Shown piece after piece: positions 9,741-21,611 of a DNA stretch of 64,000 nt (the stretch's first letter is position 1; each line of letters starts with the position of its first letter). Origin of the DNA: Mesostigma viride (taxonomy: Eukaryota; Streptophyta; Mesostigmatophyceae; Mesostigmatales; Mesostigmataceae); contig RPFO01000156.1 of NCBI GenBank assembly GCA_009746045.1, positions 4,947,091 to 5,011,090 of the forward strand. The letters are read 5' to 3'. The notes under the pieces were generated by a model. The model saw only the letters and a program-made list of their open reading frames with translations, did no database searches and was not told where the DNA came from. A program made the translations under genes and the position numbers.

Positions 9741-10108
9741 TAAAAAACAGGCCGCCGCTGACAGGAACCTGGTTCGTGACCTTTAGAGTCCAATTCACGT
9801 CCCACGCACCATCGAAGGTGGCAAGCCTGCGATGTGACATTAGAGCTGTTGTAGAAACTTATGAACAGCTCCGCCGAAGCTGGTCAAACCGCAGTAGTAG
9901 CGCCCCATCCTTCGCCCATGTCAAAACGACCCGCAGCCGGGGAAAACGACATTGGGGTAAATTTAAATTTTCTTTCCGTTGCACGACCAACTCTACTATG
10001 CTTGGTCGAACAACTTAGCGGTTGTGCCACCATCTGCCTCGGCTACAAGACAGATGCAACACGCGCTAGAATGTGCAATTTTGCACAGGCGGCCATTGCC
10101 GCCATTGT
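9741..10108. other. No gene recognised
   Basis: Spacer between the 5' end of LINE A and repeat copy 2. Only short frames without motifs. Confidence 0.4.
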
Positions 10109-10702
10109 GAAAGAAACAATTTCGGATCATTGCGGGCATGGTCCACCGACACACAAGCTGACATCATCCTAAATTAAGTAACACCGGCATGCGTCACACG
10201 CTGGCCTGAACAGTGCTGAAAACGCCACTACAAACACGCACCCCCGGGCTAGTGCGTCAACCGTACAGGTTGTACCAGGTTCGATCCAAGACTGACAAAC
10301 ATAAAACTCGCCCATGGATTGACCCCTTGGGCCGGTCCGAATCCACTGTACAATAATTAATCACGACTCACTAAAGAGCCCAAATCAGTCAAAGATTCGT
10401 TAAGCAACCAGCCGACCCTAGACAGGTCCCCAGATAATCTCAGCCAGTGCAACCGAAAACGAATCTTTGCAAGCAAGTCGTATAAAACCTACAATTAATT
10501 TTCTCGGACCAATAATTAATAGCCGCTGACCCTTATAAACAACCGGGTCATCCAAGGAGAATTCAGGTGAACATGAAACCCTTTGTACTGTCACATCGAA
10601 TTATCCAGCCCATGTCGCAGACAGCCTTCCACATGCAGGCCAAGGCATAGCGGCCCTATCTTTCCCGCATGCGTTATTAAACTACATTCAGAGAAAACCG
10701 AT
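10109..10702. repeat. Dispersed ~600-bp repeat, copy 2
   Basis: Direct counterpart of 908-1518. This copy contains GGTTCGATCC (10279-10288), a sequence close to a Pol III B box, but the equivalent place in copy 1 is GGTTCCC, so this is not a conserved signal. Class unknown. Confidence 0.8.
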
Positions 10703-11131
10703 TGTGTGTTTTGCATGCACTTCTAGCTTCCCTTGCTGAGACCTTTCATCGACCTATGATGCCCAAGCTTATATTGCCTTCGCATACGATTATGCACGCG
10801 CCCCCCTGCTGGCAGGGTGGGGGCTACCTACGGTCCACCACCACATGCACATGGATAGGGGCCGGCTCACACGCGTTCAATATTGCAATTGCATTGTTTC
10901 TAGATCCTCATATACAAAAATTGACTTGACCCAGCATGACCATGAAGTTCTTTGCCAGGTCGATTCCGAGACCAGGGCCAAAAGGCCGGGACCGAACATG
11001 AGCTGAGTTTGATGTTGCGCTAATGCAGGCACCCACCGCAATAAATTGCTCTTGAAAGAGCCCAAAGCATGTACCACCACAAACTCCTTGCTCAACAAAG
11101 TTTTAGGCTGTTACTGTCCAAGCGATAAGCT
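10703..11131. other. Intergenic, 3' of translin
   Basis: Contains the 3' flank of the minus-strand translin gene. No other gene is seen. Confidence 0.4.
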
Positions 11132-14100
11132 TTATTTTTGCTCCTGCTGGTCCTTCTTCGGGTCCAGCCCCCTGATGCGGATGTCGTAGAGGACCTCCTC
11201 GACTTTCTTTAGATCGTACTTTATCCCTGCAAAACAAAGCCACATCAGTGACCGTAACAGTTACGCATCACAGCAGCAGATCCCAAACCATGCAACCAAG
11301 AGCATATGTTAGTTAATCAAATAATAGGCGTAGACCATAACAGTGATGCAGCACAGCAGCAGATCGCAAACCATGCAACCACTAGCATACGTTAGTTACT
11401 CAAATAATAGGCGTAGACCATAACAGTCATGCAGCACAGCAGCAGATCGCAAACCATGCAAACACTAGGATATGTTAGTTACTCAAATAATAGGCGTAGA
11501 CCATAAGAGTGATGCAGCACAGCAGCAGATCCCAAACCATGCAACCAAGAGCATATGTTAGTTAATCAAATAATAGGCGTAGACCATAACAGTGATGCAG
11601 CACAGCAGCAGATCCCAAACCATGCAACCAAGAGCATATGTTAGTTAATCAAATAATAGGCGTAGACCATAACAGTGATGCAGCACAGCAGCACATCGCA
11701 AACCATGCAAACACTAGCATATATGGATTCTTTCAGCTTTCTGGCCTGCGCTGGTTGTCTCTTTGATATGTTAGTTAATCAAATTATAGACGTAGACCTA
11801 TGCAGTAGTATAGTAAATAGCGTTAGGTAAGGACATTTACCTGTGATTCAGGATGCTTACCTCTGTAGACAAGGACGATCTGTGATGTAAAAAATAATAC
11901 CCACCGTCAAACTTCCGCCGCAGAACGTCATTGCGCAGGTTAAGTTGCCGGAAGCCAGCAAACAGCTCGTTGAGGAATGAGGAGACGCGCTCGGCGCACG
12001 CATAGTCGCCCGCGGTGGCCCGGTTGATCACGTAGCGCGGCTGCAAGCACAAGAGGTTGCAAGCATCGACAATAACATGGCTCGTGGTCATGGCACAGTT
12101 GATCACGTAGCGCGTTGCTGCAAGCGCAAGAGGTTGCAAGCATCGACAATAACATGGCTCGTGGTCATGGCATGGTTGATCACGTAGCGCGTTGCTGCGA
12201 GCACAAGAGGTTGCAAGCATCGACAATAACATGGCTCGTGGTCATGGCCCGGTTGATCACGTAGCGCGGCTGCAAGCACAAGAGGTTGTAAGCATCGACA
12301 ATAACATGGCTCGTGGTCATGGCACAGTTGATCACGTAGCGCGTTGCTGCGAGCGCAAGAGGTTGCAAGCATCGACAATAACATGGCTCGTGGTCATGGC
12401 CCGGTTGATCACGTAGCGGGTTGCTGCGAGCACAAGAGGTTGCAAGCATCGACAATAACATGGCTCGTGGTCATGGCCCGGTTGATCACGTAGCGCGTTG
12501 CTGCAAGCGCAAGAGGTTGCAAGCATCGACAATAACAAGGCTCGTGGTCATGGCACAGTTGATCACGTAGCGCGTTGCTGCGAGCGCAAGAGGTTGCAAG
12601 CATCGACAATAACATGGCTCGTGGTCATGGCACGGTTGATGACGTAGCGCGTTGCTGCGAGCGCAAGAGGTTGCAAGCATCGACAATAACATGGCTCGTG
12701 GTCATGGCCCGGTTGATCACGTAGCGCGTTGCTGCGAGCGCAAGAGGTTGCAAGCATCGACAATAACATGGCTCGTGGTCATGGCCCGGTTGATGACGTA
12801 GCGCGTTGCTGCGAGCGCAAGAGGTTGCAAGCATCGACAATAACATGGCTCGTGGTCATGGCCCGGTTGATCACGTAGCGCGTTGCTGCAAGCACAAGAG
12901 GTTGCAAGCATCGACAATAACATGGCTCGTGGTCATGGCACGGTTGATGACGTAGCGCGTTGCTGCGAGCGCAAGAGGTTGCAAGCATCGACAATAACAT
13001 GGCTCGTGGTCATGGCACAGTTGATCACGTAGCGGGTTGCTGCGAGCGCAAGAGGTTGCAAGCATCGACAATAACAAGGCCCAGTCGATCCTCCGCAGCG
13101 CGGCTGCAAAGCAACCATCCAGTTGGCATGCATCCTGGCCGGGCGATGGCGTGGCTGCAAGCATCACATAATGTGAGACACATTATTCGTGTACGCTTAT
13201 GTGTTGCAAACCAAATAGACGGCATGAAAACAAAAATTAATGACATTCAATGGATTCTCCCAATTTCTGGCCTGCGCTGGTTGTCTCCTTGATTAAAGAA
13301 AACACGACGCTAACTCCCTACCGCGGGCACCGCTTTGGATGTTATGTAAACCTCCCCTACTAAACTACGCATTATACTGGTCAAGTTTACGCTTTGTTCC
13401 TAAACCTCCCCTACACTGGCCAAGGTCATGCAAGTACGCCAGAGGGCTCTACGGCTCACCAGCTCGTTGGAGAGACTGCACACGCCTGCCCATTCCCGCG
13501 TCAGCAGAACCGCCGAGACATCCCAGTCATGAAGTGCATGTAAAGTGCAAACAAGAGGTTCAGGGGCAAGCAAGGTACCAGAGGCAGGGGAGGCAAACAA
13601 GCAAAGATAAGCAAAAGAAAATAAAAGCCTGCCGAAACCACCCGGCCAATGTACGGGAATCAGCATGGGTGAAAAACTAGGTGCGGAAGAAAATTGAATT
13701 GGGAGCAATGTGGGGAAGACAGATTAGCAGTCAAACTTCCCCAGTATAGGCAAAGCAGCACGCAAATAGACGTGGCGCACACAATGTGCGCATAGGTTTA
13801 AACCGAATGTGGTGGCAGGCCGATTTCTTGTACACCGCGCACGGTGAACACTTGTTACATGCCTTGGACGTATTTCCTTTGATTGAGACGCAGGATGGGG
13901 GTTGACCCAGGGCCCTCCCTGTCAAGTCCATGCTCTCATTTTAAAATTTTTTTTCTACTTTTTTATTGCGAATCATGAGGCCTTTCCATGGTCCTACCTG
14001 GTCCTATCTGGTCCTATCTGGTCCTACCTGGTCCTTCCTGGTCCTACCTGGTCCTACCTGGTCCTATCTGGTCCTACCTGGTCCTATCTGGTCCTATCTG

Positions 14101-17100
14101 GTCCTACCTGGTCCTTCCTGGTCCTACCTGGTCCTACCTGGTCCTATCTGGTCCTATCTGGTCCTATCTGGTCCTATCTGGTCCTATCTGGTCCTATCTG
14201 GTCCTATCTGGTCCTACCTGGTCCTACAAGGCTCTTTTTTAGCATCAACCATCATGTGGGCAACCGAGACCATCGAGACAACGAGGACGTGAAGGGGACG
14301 CAATTAAAGCCGGATATCGCGGTCGGTGCGCCGTCGCGTGCCGGCAGCTCCACACACTGGGTAGCACATCGTTACCGTTGGGATAACGCGGTCGCCCTCC
14401 CATCAAAGAGTGGTCAAAGTGGGTAAACTGTCCCACTGCGAACTACAGCCGAGCGACGAGCATTCCCCAGTGGTAGGTAGCCGTCCTCGCATCCTACAGA
14501 CATGAATACGCCCGCCGCCATCGCGGTGTATGGCTCGGTGGCTGCACGCTGGCAGCAAGCGGCAAGGAGCGGGCTTCATGGGTACTCCTCCAATGCTTCT
14601 CGCACCAGCCCATGCCTATCAAACGAATACCAGCCCATGCCTATCAAACGAATACCAGCCCATGCCTATCAAACGAATACCAGCCCATGCCTATCAAACG
14701 AATACCAGCCCATGCCTATCAAACGAATACCAGCCCATGCCTATCAAACGAATACCAGCCCATGCCTATCAAACGAATACCAGCCCATGCCTATCAAACG
14801 AATACCAGCCCATGCCTATCAAACGAATACCAGCCCATGCCTATCAAACAAATACCAGCCCATGCCTATCAAACGAATACCAGCCCATGCCTATCAAACG
14901 AATACCAGCCCATGCATATCAAACGAATACCAGCCCATGCCTATCAAACGAATACCAGCCCATGCCTATCAAACGAATACCAGCCCATGCCTATCAAACG
15001 AATACCAGCCCATGCATATCAAATGAATACCAGCCCATGCCTATCAAACGAATACCAGCCCATGCATATCAAATGAATACCAGCCCATGCATATCAAATG
15101 AATACCAGCCCATGCAAATCGGTCCATTGATCCCCATCACCCATGCGGGTACCCAATAACGTGCCAGCAGCAAGCAACTAGCAACACGCAACAAGCAGCA
15201 CGCACTACATACCAGTCAAGGAATCTCGAACCCATGCCGGTAGCTAGGCGTGAGCCAGCAGCAAGCAAGGAACAGCAAGACGCTTGCCCGGCCACCCACC
15301 CCCCACCACTGCACCCCTCGCCGTACCCCCCTCGCCGTGCGACAGCAACAAACGCAACCCACGAACCGATCAAGTAATCTTCGAGGTCCACATGGAACTT
15401 GCTCGATGCTTCGTCTGCATGTGCCAGGGAGGCACCCAGGGTGTGCACGCAGACAAGCAGGCAAGTGAGGGAGGCCGCGGGGACGAGCAAGCAGGCAAGC
15501 AAAGAACGAGTGAGTATGCGAGTAAGTGACTAGGGAATAGGGAACACCGATAGAAAATATTATGACGGATGACAGCTGTCGCACAAGCGGTGCATTTAAA
15601 GGAGACAACCAGCGCAGGCCAGAAATCGGGAGAATCCGGACCATGGTAGCTCGAGCCTGCCATTATCTTTTCCGCATTTTCGAGTCGTTCAGGATGATGA
15701 ATATGAATGGAGATGGAAATGTGTGAGATGGTGCATATGGGCCATGAATATGGTGACAGCTATACACAGAAGGTGATTATTAATATGATACTACAGACGT
15801 CAGTCTTCTATAGACGTCTATACTGTAAAGTGACGGCGACAGCTATACACAGAGCAAGTGGGGTGGTCCGGACTGCTATCGCGACAGGCTGCAGCAAGCG
15901 TAATACCAACTGAGAGTCGCCGCAGAAACTGTGCCAAGGGCAACAGAAACGATCTAACCGAAGCAGGATGTGAGGTGACGTATGTCAGAGCAACAGCTGC
16001 TGTAAGGCAAAAATAGATGACAAGGGCTAAAACAACAACGAAAGAATAACAAGGCGGAAGACCACTGTTGCGCTAGATAGCAAGGCAGCATAAATTAGTT
16101 ACAAGGGAGTAATGACAGCAATAATATTGGTGATAACAACACCATTTATTTATCATTGTGATATCAATAGATAAGAGATAACAAGGGCTTGAGCAGCGGG
16201 CCAGGTACCCACCCAGCAGCAGCGACTGCACCTCTGCACGCGTCAGCAGCGCGCCCGTCTCCAGCCAGTGCACAAATGCCAGCAGGAAACACACGGTCGA
16301 CGTGGTAAACTTGAAGTGGTCGTGGAACCTGCAGGGGCTTGAGGGTGCGCGATGACAGTGAGCCATGGACGAATAGACGCATAAAAGTAGCTAGCAGGCA
16401 ACCCATGTGTGGGTGGCATGCTTGCAGGCAACCCATGCGTGGGTGGCATGCTTGCAGGCAACCCATGCGTGGGTGGCATGCTTGCAGGCAACCCATGCGT
16501 GGGTGGCATGCTTGCAGGCAACCCATGCGTGGGTGGCATGCTTGCAGGCAACCCATGCGTGGGTGGCATGCTTGCAGGCAACCCATGCGTGGGTGGCATG
16601 CTTGCAGGCAACCCATGCGTGGGTGGCATGCTTGCAGGCAACCCATGCGTGGGTGGCATGCTTGCAGGCAACAAGTGCGCAGGTGATGTGTGCTTGCAGG
16701 GGGACACGCGCGCGGGTGGGTGACACGCTTGCTTGCTTGCAGGCAGCACATGCGTGGGTGGGTGGGTGGGTGGGTGTCGTGTGCATGCGGGTACCACACT
16801 TGCGCGGGTGGCGTGCTCGTTATTGAAGTTGTAATGAACGATGCAGGTGCGTGATCACGCACACCGCGAATGAATAACCATAGCGGCTAGCAGGAAAAAT
16901 GCATAGTGGACAGGGCTGATTCAAAGCGTTTCATTACACCTGCAAGCCCCATGCAGGCATGGCCATGCATGCTTGATAGATTATAGATACCAAAGAGAAA
17001 CACCAGTTAAAAATGAAAATGGTTTCTGGTTGACAATAATGTCTAGTTATAGAGGTTTCTAGTTATAGTGGTTTCTAGTTAATATCTAGCAATCCAGCCT

Positions 17101-18547
17101 AGTTGCCGGAGGCCGGCACCCACCTGTAGTATTCCCCCTCCGGGCGACGGTAGATGATGGTGGACAGCTTGGCATAGCCCTGCCTCAGCTCCGGGATACT
17201 CTTTTTGGCCTCATGTAACGCGGCTGTCAGGCCTGGGCAACCCACAAATGGGGGCACATGAGGTCAAGAAGGGTCCGAATGTGGGATGGTGTGTGGGTGA
17301 GTCCAGGGTGAGGCAGTGGGTTGAAATGTGCGAAAGGATATGGGTGAGCAGGTACCTGAAAATGTAATTTTAGGGAAAAAGTGATTCCTGTTGAAAAATG
17401 GATCATGGACTCCACCAGTGTGGCATTATGCTGTGGCAAACAAGAAATGTATATACTACTACATGACAATTTGTTATCCTGACTAGATGGGAGCTCAAAG
17501 TGGTGGGGTATCTGAGGCTTAGGGGCATTGGTCGGGGGGGGGGGAAGGAGAGCTTGGAAGGGATTTCAAGGTTGCCTATTTCGTTTCAAGCGACGCACCA
17601 CATGCATAAGCCCTTCGTTTTATATACAAGCAAGAGATTTTTACTGGCAGTCAGCTTCTAGGCCGCCATCTGGGGACTTGGGAGATTGTCAGATCTAAGC
17701 CAGCAGTCGCAGTCGGGTTATTGGCGAGCAATGCTGAGCAAAAAATGCAGACATAATTACTATTTCCGGAACAGGCTCGATCATCCACATGGACTATCTG
17801 GGCTGCCCGCTCGAAGCTTAAATTGGTGGCATGCAGGCACGAGCAGAACGAGCATGTGTGAAAAGTGGTTAAGAAGCTAGTTTAGTGCATTATTAGTGCA
17901 CTGTGAAGGAGCTTCCAAACAATCGCTGCAGCTGAGAAAAGATCGCCAGCAAAACCTAAGAAACAATTATGAGCCATAATGCAGTAAGTTAACCCATGCT
18001 ACTGGGGGAAAAAGTTGACTGTAAGTTTTTAAGAGCAAGCACTCGCCCCCCACCTGAGAAAATGCTTCAATTCAGCCCATTTCATGATAACCCCCCCAAA
18101 AGCAAAAACTCCATGGTATAGGCTCTTTGTACGGATACCGAAACCGGAAAAACAGATTTAAAAGGATGTTTAATTGCCGAGGTAAGCAAGAGGACTTGGA
18201 AGGCGATTTTCCCTTCGAAGCTCGCACATCACTACAGCAATTTCGCAGACACCTTGGAGACCTCGATAGGTGTCAAACTAGGAAGTAGCAACGTGCCCCC
18301 AGCTAGGCGGCCAGACGGACGTACCTTGCCCGTCGGAATCCTGACCATGCACGGGAAGCAACGCATATTGCATCCTGTGGCATGTCAGGTTTATTTCTTC
18401 CACAGCGCTCCGAATGTCTTCTTTTATAGCATTGCTTTCCTCAATCGCTACCCTCAACTGTTCAAATATCTCAAAGGAGGAAGAGACGATGAGATTGTCA
18501 TGCGACGCTTCCACTCGTGGACGCTTCCTATCAGCGACGTCTTCCAT
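11132..18547 (-). CDS. TSN: Translin, seven exons, 247 aa
   Basis: Coding exons in gene order (all minus): 18325-18547, 17124-17223, 16213-16328, 15367-15414, 13460-13485, 11905-12040, 11132-11226. The sum is 744 nt, 247 codons plus TAA; every intron is GT-AG and all phases match. Diagnostic segments are FEIFEQLRVAIEESNAIKED (exon 1), IIYRRPEGEYYRFHDHF across exons 2/3, FVHWLETGALLTRAEV (exon 3), FHVDLEDYLIG (exon 4), SNELPRYVIN across exons 5/6, NELFAGFRQLNLRNDVLRRK (exon 6) and YDLKKVEEVLYDIRIRGLD (exon 7). These follow the translin family from end to end. Translin is an all-helical single-stranded nucleic-acid-binding protein that forms octamers and, with TRAX, the C3PO endoribonuclease; TRAX is not in this window. 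Exon 5 is a 26-nt microexon. Five of the six introns carry tandem arrays or dispersed repeats. The gene is divergent to the GT29 gene, with about 1.1 kb between starts. Confidence 0.93.
11265..11720. repeat. ~83-bp minisatellite in translin intron 6
   Basis: About 5.5 units containing ATGCAGCACAGCAGCAGATC and AATAATAGGCGTAGACCATA, with few differences between units. Confidence 0.85.
11725..11768 (-). repeat. SINE-like repeat core, copy 1 (translin intron 6)
   Basis: Degenerate copy of the family whose core begins TCAAGGAGACAACCAGCGCA, read on the minus strand. Confidence 0.7.
12005..13080. repeat. 77-bp minisatellite spanning translin intron 5 and the start of exon 6
   Basis: About 14 tandem units, period mostly 77 bp. 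Each unit on the coding (minus) strand contains a CTCGCAG or CTTGCAG acceptor-like sequence, followed by the first ~20 bases of exon 6 (encoding RYVINRA), then intron sequence (GTTATTGTCGATGCTTGCAA). The first unit overlaps the real exon 6 start at 12040. The array therefore arose by amplifying an intron-exon junction, giving a run of candidate 3' splice sites upstream of the true one. Confidence 0.9.
13251..13292 (-). repeat. SINE-like repeat core, copy 2 (translin intron 5/4 region)
   Basis: Minus-strand copy of the TCAAGGAGACAACCAGCGCA family, near full identity over about 40 bp. It lies within intron 5, between the 77-bp array and microexon 5. Confidence 0.8.
13991..14230. repeat. 10-bp minisatellite in translin intron 4
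   Basis: Twenty-four units of GTCCTAYCTG. On the coding strand the unit is CAGRTAGGAC. Confidence 0.92.
14603..15118. repeat. 25-bp minisatellite in translin intron 4
   Basis: About 20 units with the core CAGCCCATGCCTATCAAACG. Because 25 is not a multiple of three, all three frames stay open, producing spurious ORFs. Confidence 0.92.
15599..15725 (+). repeat. SINE-like repeat, long copy 3 (translin intron 3/4 side)
   Basis: A near full-length member in translin intron 3. The core (GGAGACAACCAGCGCAGGCC) is followed by GACCATGGTAGCTCGAGCC and a TTCGAGTCGTTC block, then GGAAATGTGTG. The same extended order occurs at 36326-36439. Confidence 0.8.
16394..16672. repeat. 30-bp minisatellite in translin intron 2
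   Basis: About nine almost identical units, core GCTTGCAGGCAACCCATGCG. Confidence 0.92.
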
Positions 18548-19636
18548 CAGAAAAGATGTTAGCTGTCTTTAACTTTCTAGGGGAAACAAGTATGCCTAGG
18601 TAAGGCACAGAACAGAGCAGTGTCAAGGAATTCGAAAGCAGGGCTAAAGCCACAGCTGTGCAGTGTGCAATGTGCAATGTGCAGTGTGCAGTGGTGTGCA
18701 TTCTAGTACAGCTCACGTAAGAGCTCATACCGGGCAGGCTGAGGCCATGCCGTGCAGGCGTGCGAAACCTTGCAAACTATGTACGCAAGGCATCGCCAGT
18801 TCTGCCATACCGCCTAATGCTGCCGTCTTGACGAAGTTTGCACTTCTTAGTGTTCAGTTCAGTTCAGTTGGATCCCACGCCGGTCCATAGCCCGATCGAA
18901 AGAGATATCATATTGGCCGAGGGCCGGATAATTAATTGAAGTTGTTACGATGGTACTTCGTAGTGTTGCGTAAGATACTCCAGTGGCACGGAAACTCGTT
19001 TCGTTTGACGAAGTCCATTTCCCCAGTCAGTTGGCACTTGGCACGTCATGCATGGTGACGCCCATGTGCGGCGTGGGCAACAACAACAACAACAACAGCT
19101 GGTGACGAAGCCAGTTGCATCTGGGGTGCCACGTGGTGTGCCTATGTGCTGTTCCTGGAATTAAGTTCAGTTTATTCCCGCGCCCCTGCCGCGCCGTAAT
19201 TAAATGAGCTGTTCCTGTGCGCATGTGCCCTGCAGGATGACGGGGGTCGTTCTAATCGCTATTTCGTGGTGTGTGGCCGGACTTCTAGACGTCGAAGGGG
19301 CTCGTCTGTGCTGGTACAAATAAAGTTTATATTTATTCATGATGAGGTAACCTCGGCTTCATTGACAGCAACAGCCCACGCGAGATACAGCAGAGGAGGC
19401 GACAACAGGACGTGCGCTGCCTGACAATGTGTGGGCCTGACGGCCGCGGCCATTTACCGTGTAAAACCATGTAAAAGTACCATCGAAGGTTGTGAATTGG
19501 CGTTGATTTCACTATCTCGTGCTCAACTAGGGATGCCGGCCACGGTACTCCAGAATGACATTGAAATTGGGATTGAACTGAGAGGCGCCGGCGATGCAAG
19601 TGTGGCAATCTCAGAGCTAACTGTGTATATAGTGGA
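18548..19636. promoter_or_regulatory. Divergent intergenic region between translin and GT29
   Basis: Roughly 1.1 kb separates the outward-facing translin (minus) and GT29 (plus) start codons, so promoters of both are expected here. The sequence shows short repeats (CAATGTGCAATGTGCAGTG near 18666, GTTCAGTTCAGTTCAGTT near 18853, a CAA run near 19078) but no element that I can name. Regulatory content is inferred from position only. Confidence 0.4.
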
Positions 19637-21611
19637 ATGCCAAGGAGCCTGGCTAAAAGGGAATTACATAGTATAATGAAGCGCTGTCTGCGTTGGGTAT
19701 TGACATGCTCGTTAGTCTTGTACCATACGGCGGGGTTGGAGCAGCCGCTCCCCGTGCAGTCTCTGCACGACGCGTGGTTTACTTGGGTAAACGCGGACGC
19801 GCATGATCGCGTCGCCGAGCAGGCGTTCCAGAGCGCGCTGCCATGCGCACCGACTTCCGAGGTATGCCATTGTTATGTCGTGTTCGGTTTATCCAACGGT
19901 CGTCTCCCTCGTACTTGCCCAATGCAGCGCGGCTGATAACAACCTTGTTCATCCTTGTTTATCCTTTGTTATTCATTCCTTGCTTTTCCTTGTTACATAG
20001 CCCTCGTTTAATCCTTTTTTATTCCTCGTTACGCGTTCCTTGTTCCTTGTTAATCCTTGCTGCACCTTCCTTGCTTGTTCCTTGTTATACATCCCTTGCT
20101 CACTCCATGTTATGCATTCCTCGCTGCTACCTTCTACCTGACAGGTCGATCGGCTGGCCACCAAGAGCCAGCAGTTCATGGACCACCTCTACTCGGAGGG
20201 TATACCCCCCAACGCAGCCGACCCTGTGCTGCGCGCCGCCACTGCCGTGAGGCTAATGCTGGCAGAGCTGGGCGCCCGCCAGGGGAAAAACCCTCCTCCG
20301 TTCACCGCGGGCAGAAGAAACTGTCTTCCCTCACGAGACAGCGAGTCGGCAACTAACAGAGACTTGTCAGGATACAGCGACAAGGAGGTGCTGCCAGGAT
20401 TATCGCTCTCAGAAGAAGCCAGCGGATGGCGGTCACTGCTAGCTTCATCATTGGCGGGGGAAGCTGCCGACATAGCCGCATCGGGTGGAGGAGGGGCTAC
20501 CGGTGTGCCCCTCGGCCGCTCATTGTTGGATGATGCTGTTGGGAGAGGTGGCGTGGTGGACGATGCCATGGTGGATGTTGGCTCCACCGCCAGCGTAACA
20601 CCCATGCTAGTCGACCCTCCCCTCCCCGGTCCCCTACCAGAATCTCTCCCCGTCGACAGCCATTATCCACAACATCATGTCGATAATCTGCAGCCTCCTG
20701 GCACCGACATCACTGGAGGGAAGACCACGCGGGGTCTAAATTTGGAGCAGCACCGGCGGTCACCCCGCGAGGTGCCCTCCTCGCCGGACGACGCGCCCGC
20801 ACACGTGCCGGCCGAGGATGGCGCGCTAGACCTTGCGTACGGCAGCATGATCGATCTGGTCCGCAAGCGCACGACCGGCTGGATCAGCCAGCTCTCGCCC
20901 AACTCGACCATCCTGGTGGGCAACAGCCAGAAGCTGCTGGCGGCCGACCCGCCCCTTGGTGACGTCATCAACGGCTACGATGACGTCATCCGGTTCAACA
21001 GCAAGCGGATCGCCGAGTACGTGCGTGCGATCGGGTCCAAGACGACCGTCATGGTCATGGGCGACTTCCAATGGACGTGCGGCTGCAACGGCGGCGAGTG
21101 CTGCAACGCGACGCAGGTGGCCGCGTTCTGGTCGCGCGTGGGTGATGTCCGCGCGCTATTAGTCTCCTTCAAGCGGTTCCTCCACGCGTCCGTGTTCAAG
21201 CGTGGCGCGCGGCCGCAGGGTGTCTCGGTCCACGAGCTCGGCCACATCGACTGCTTCGAGCAGGACCACCCGTTTGACTGCTCCAAGCTGCAGTATGTGC
21301 GCGCGAGCATGCTGAACGCGTGGCTGGACCAGAAGCGGGCGGAGGGGCACCGGGGCCTTGTGAGCCGCATCCCGTGGGGCAAGCGCATCCGCACGGGCAC
21401 GCAGACGCTGATGCTGCTGCTGTTCCATGGGATGGTGCCCACGATCGCCGGTTATGACCTTGGGTGCGAGCAGAATCACCACTTTTACGAGAGCAACCAC
21501 GGCGCGTTCCGTTGGTACGACCACGAGACGCCCGTCGTGTTGGACTTGGTGCGCGAGGGGCTCGTGCGGGCGCTGGATGTTCCCTCGAACACGGGCACAC
21601 ATCCCTGTTAA
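19637..21611 (+). CDS. GT29 sialyltransferase-like type II membrane glycosyltransferase
   Basis: Two exons. Exon 1 runs from ATG 19676 (or the in-frame upstream ATG 19637) to 19861; exon 2 is 20145-21611. The 283-bp intron is GT-AG in phase 0. From ATG 19676 the protein has 550 residues. A short hydrophobic anchor follows the N-terminus (WVLTCSLVLYH), then a long Pro/Ser/Gly-rich stem to about residue 300, then a C-terminal catalytic domain. Sialylmotif L is seen as ILVGNSQKLL...GYDDVIRFN...IGSKTTVMVMG (about 318-365), motif S as RTGTQTLMLLLFHGM...GYDLG (about 475-500), motif III as HHFYES (about 507), and a VS-like HGAFRWYDHE (about 514). GT29 enzymes work in the Golgi lumen, moving sialic or related sugars onto glycans. 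In algae and plants the donor is uncertain (sialic acid, Kdo or others), so no substrate is claimed. Confidence 0.87.

Noticed and set aside
908..10702. The two ~600-bp direct repeats as LTRs of one retrotransposon containing the viroplasmin ORFs
   Set aside because: No TG...CA ends, no primer-binding site or polypurine tract at the inner edges, no target duplication, and the copies are diverged.
12005..13080. CRISPR-like or satellite array
   Set aside because: Units are contiguous without variable spacers, and the repeat derives from the translin intron-exon junction; the genome is eukaryotic.
14502..15159. A repeat protein of ~200 residues (Pro-Met/His-Ala repeats)
   Set aside because: The 25-bp minisatellite is open in all three frames and lies in a translin intron on the opposite strand.
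16164..16862. Cys/His-rich repeat proteins on both strands
   Set aside because: By-products of the 30-bp minisatellite in translin intron 2; a translin exon on the minus strand explains the only conserved part.
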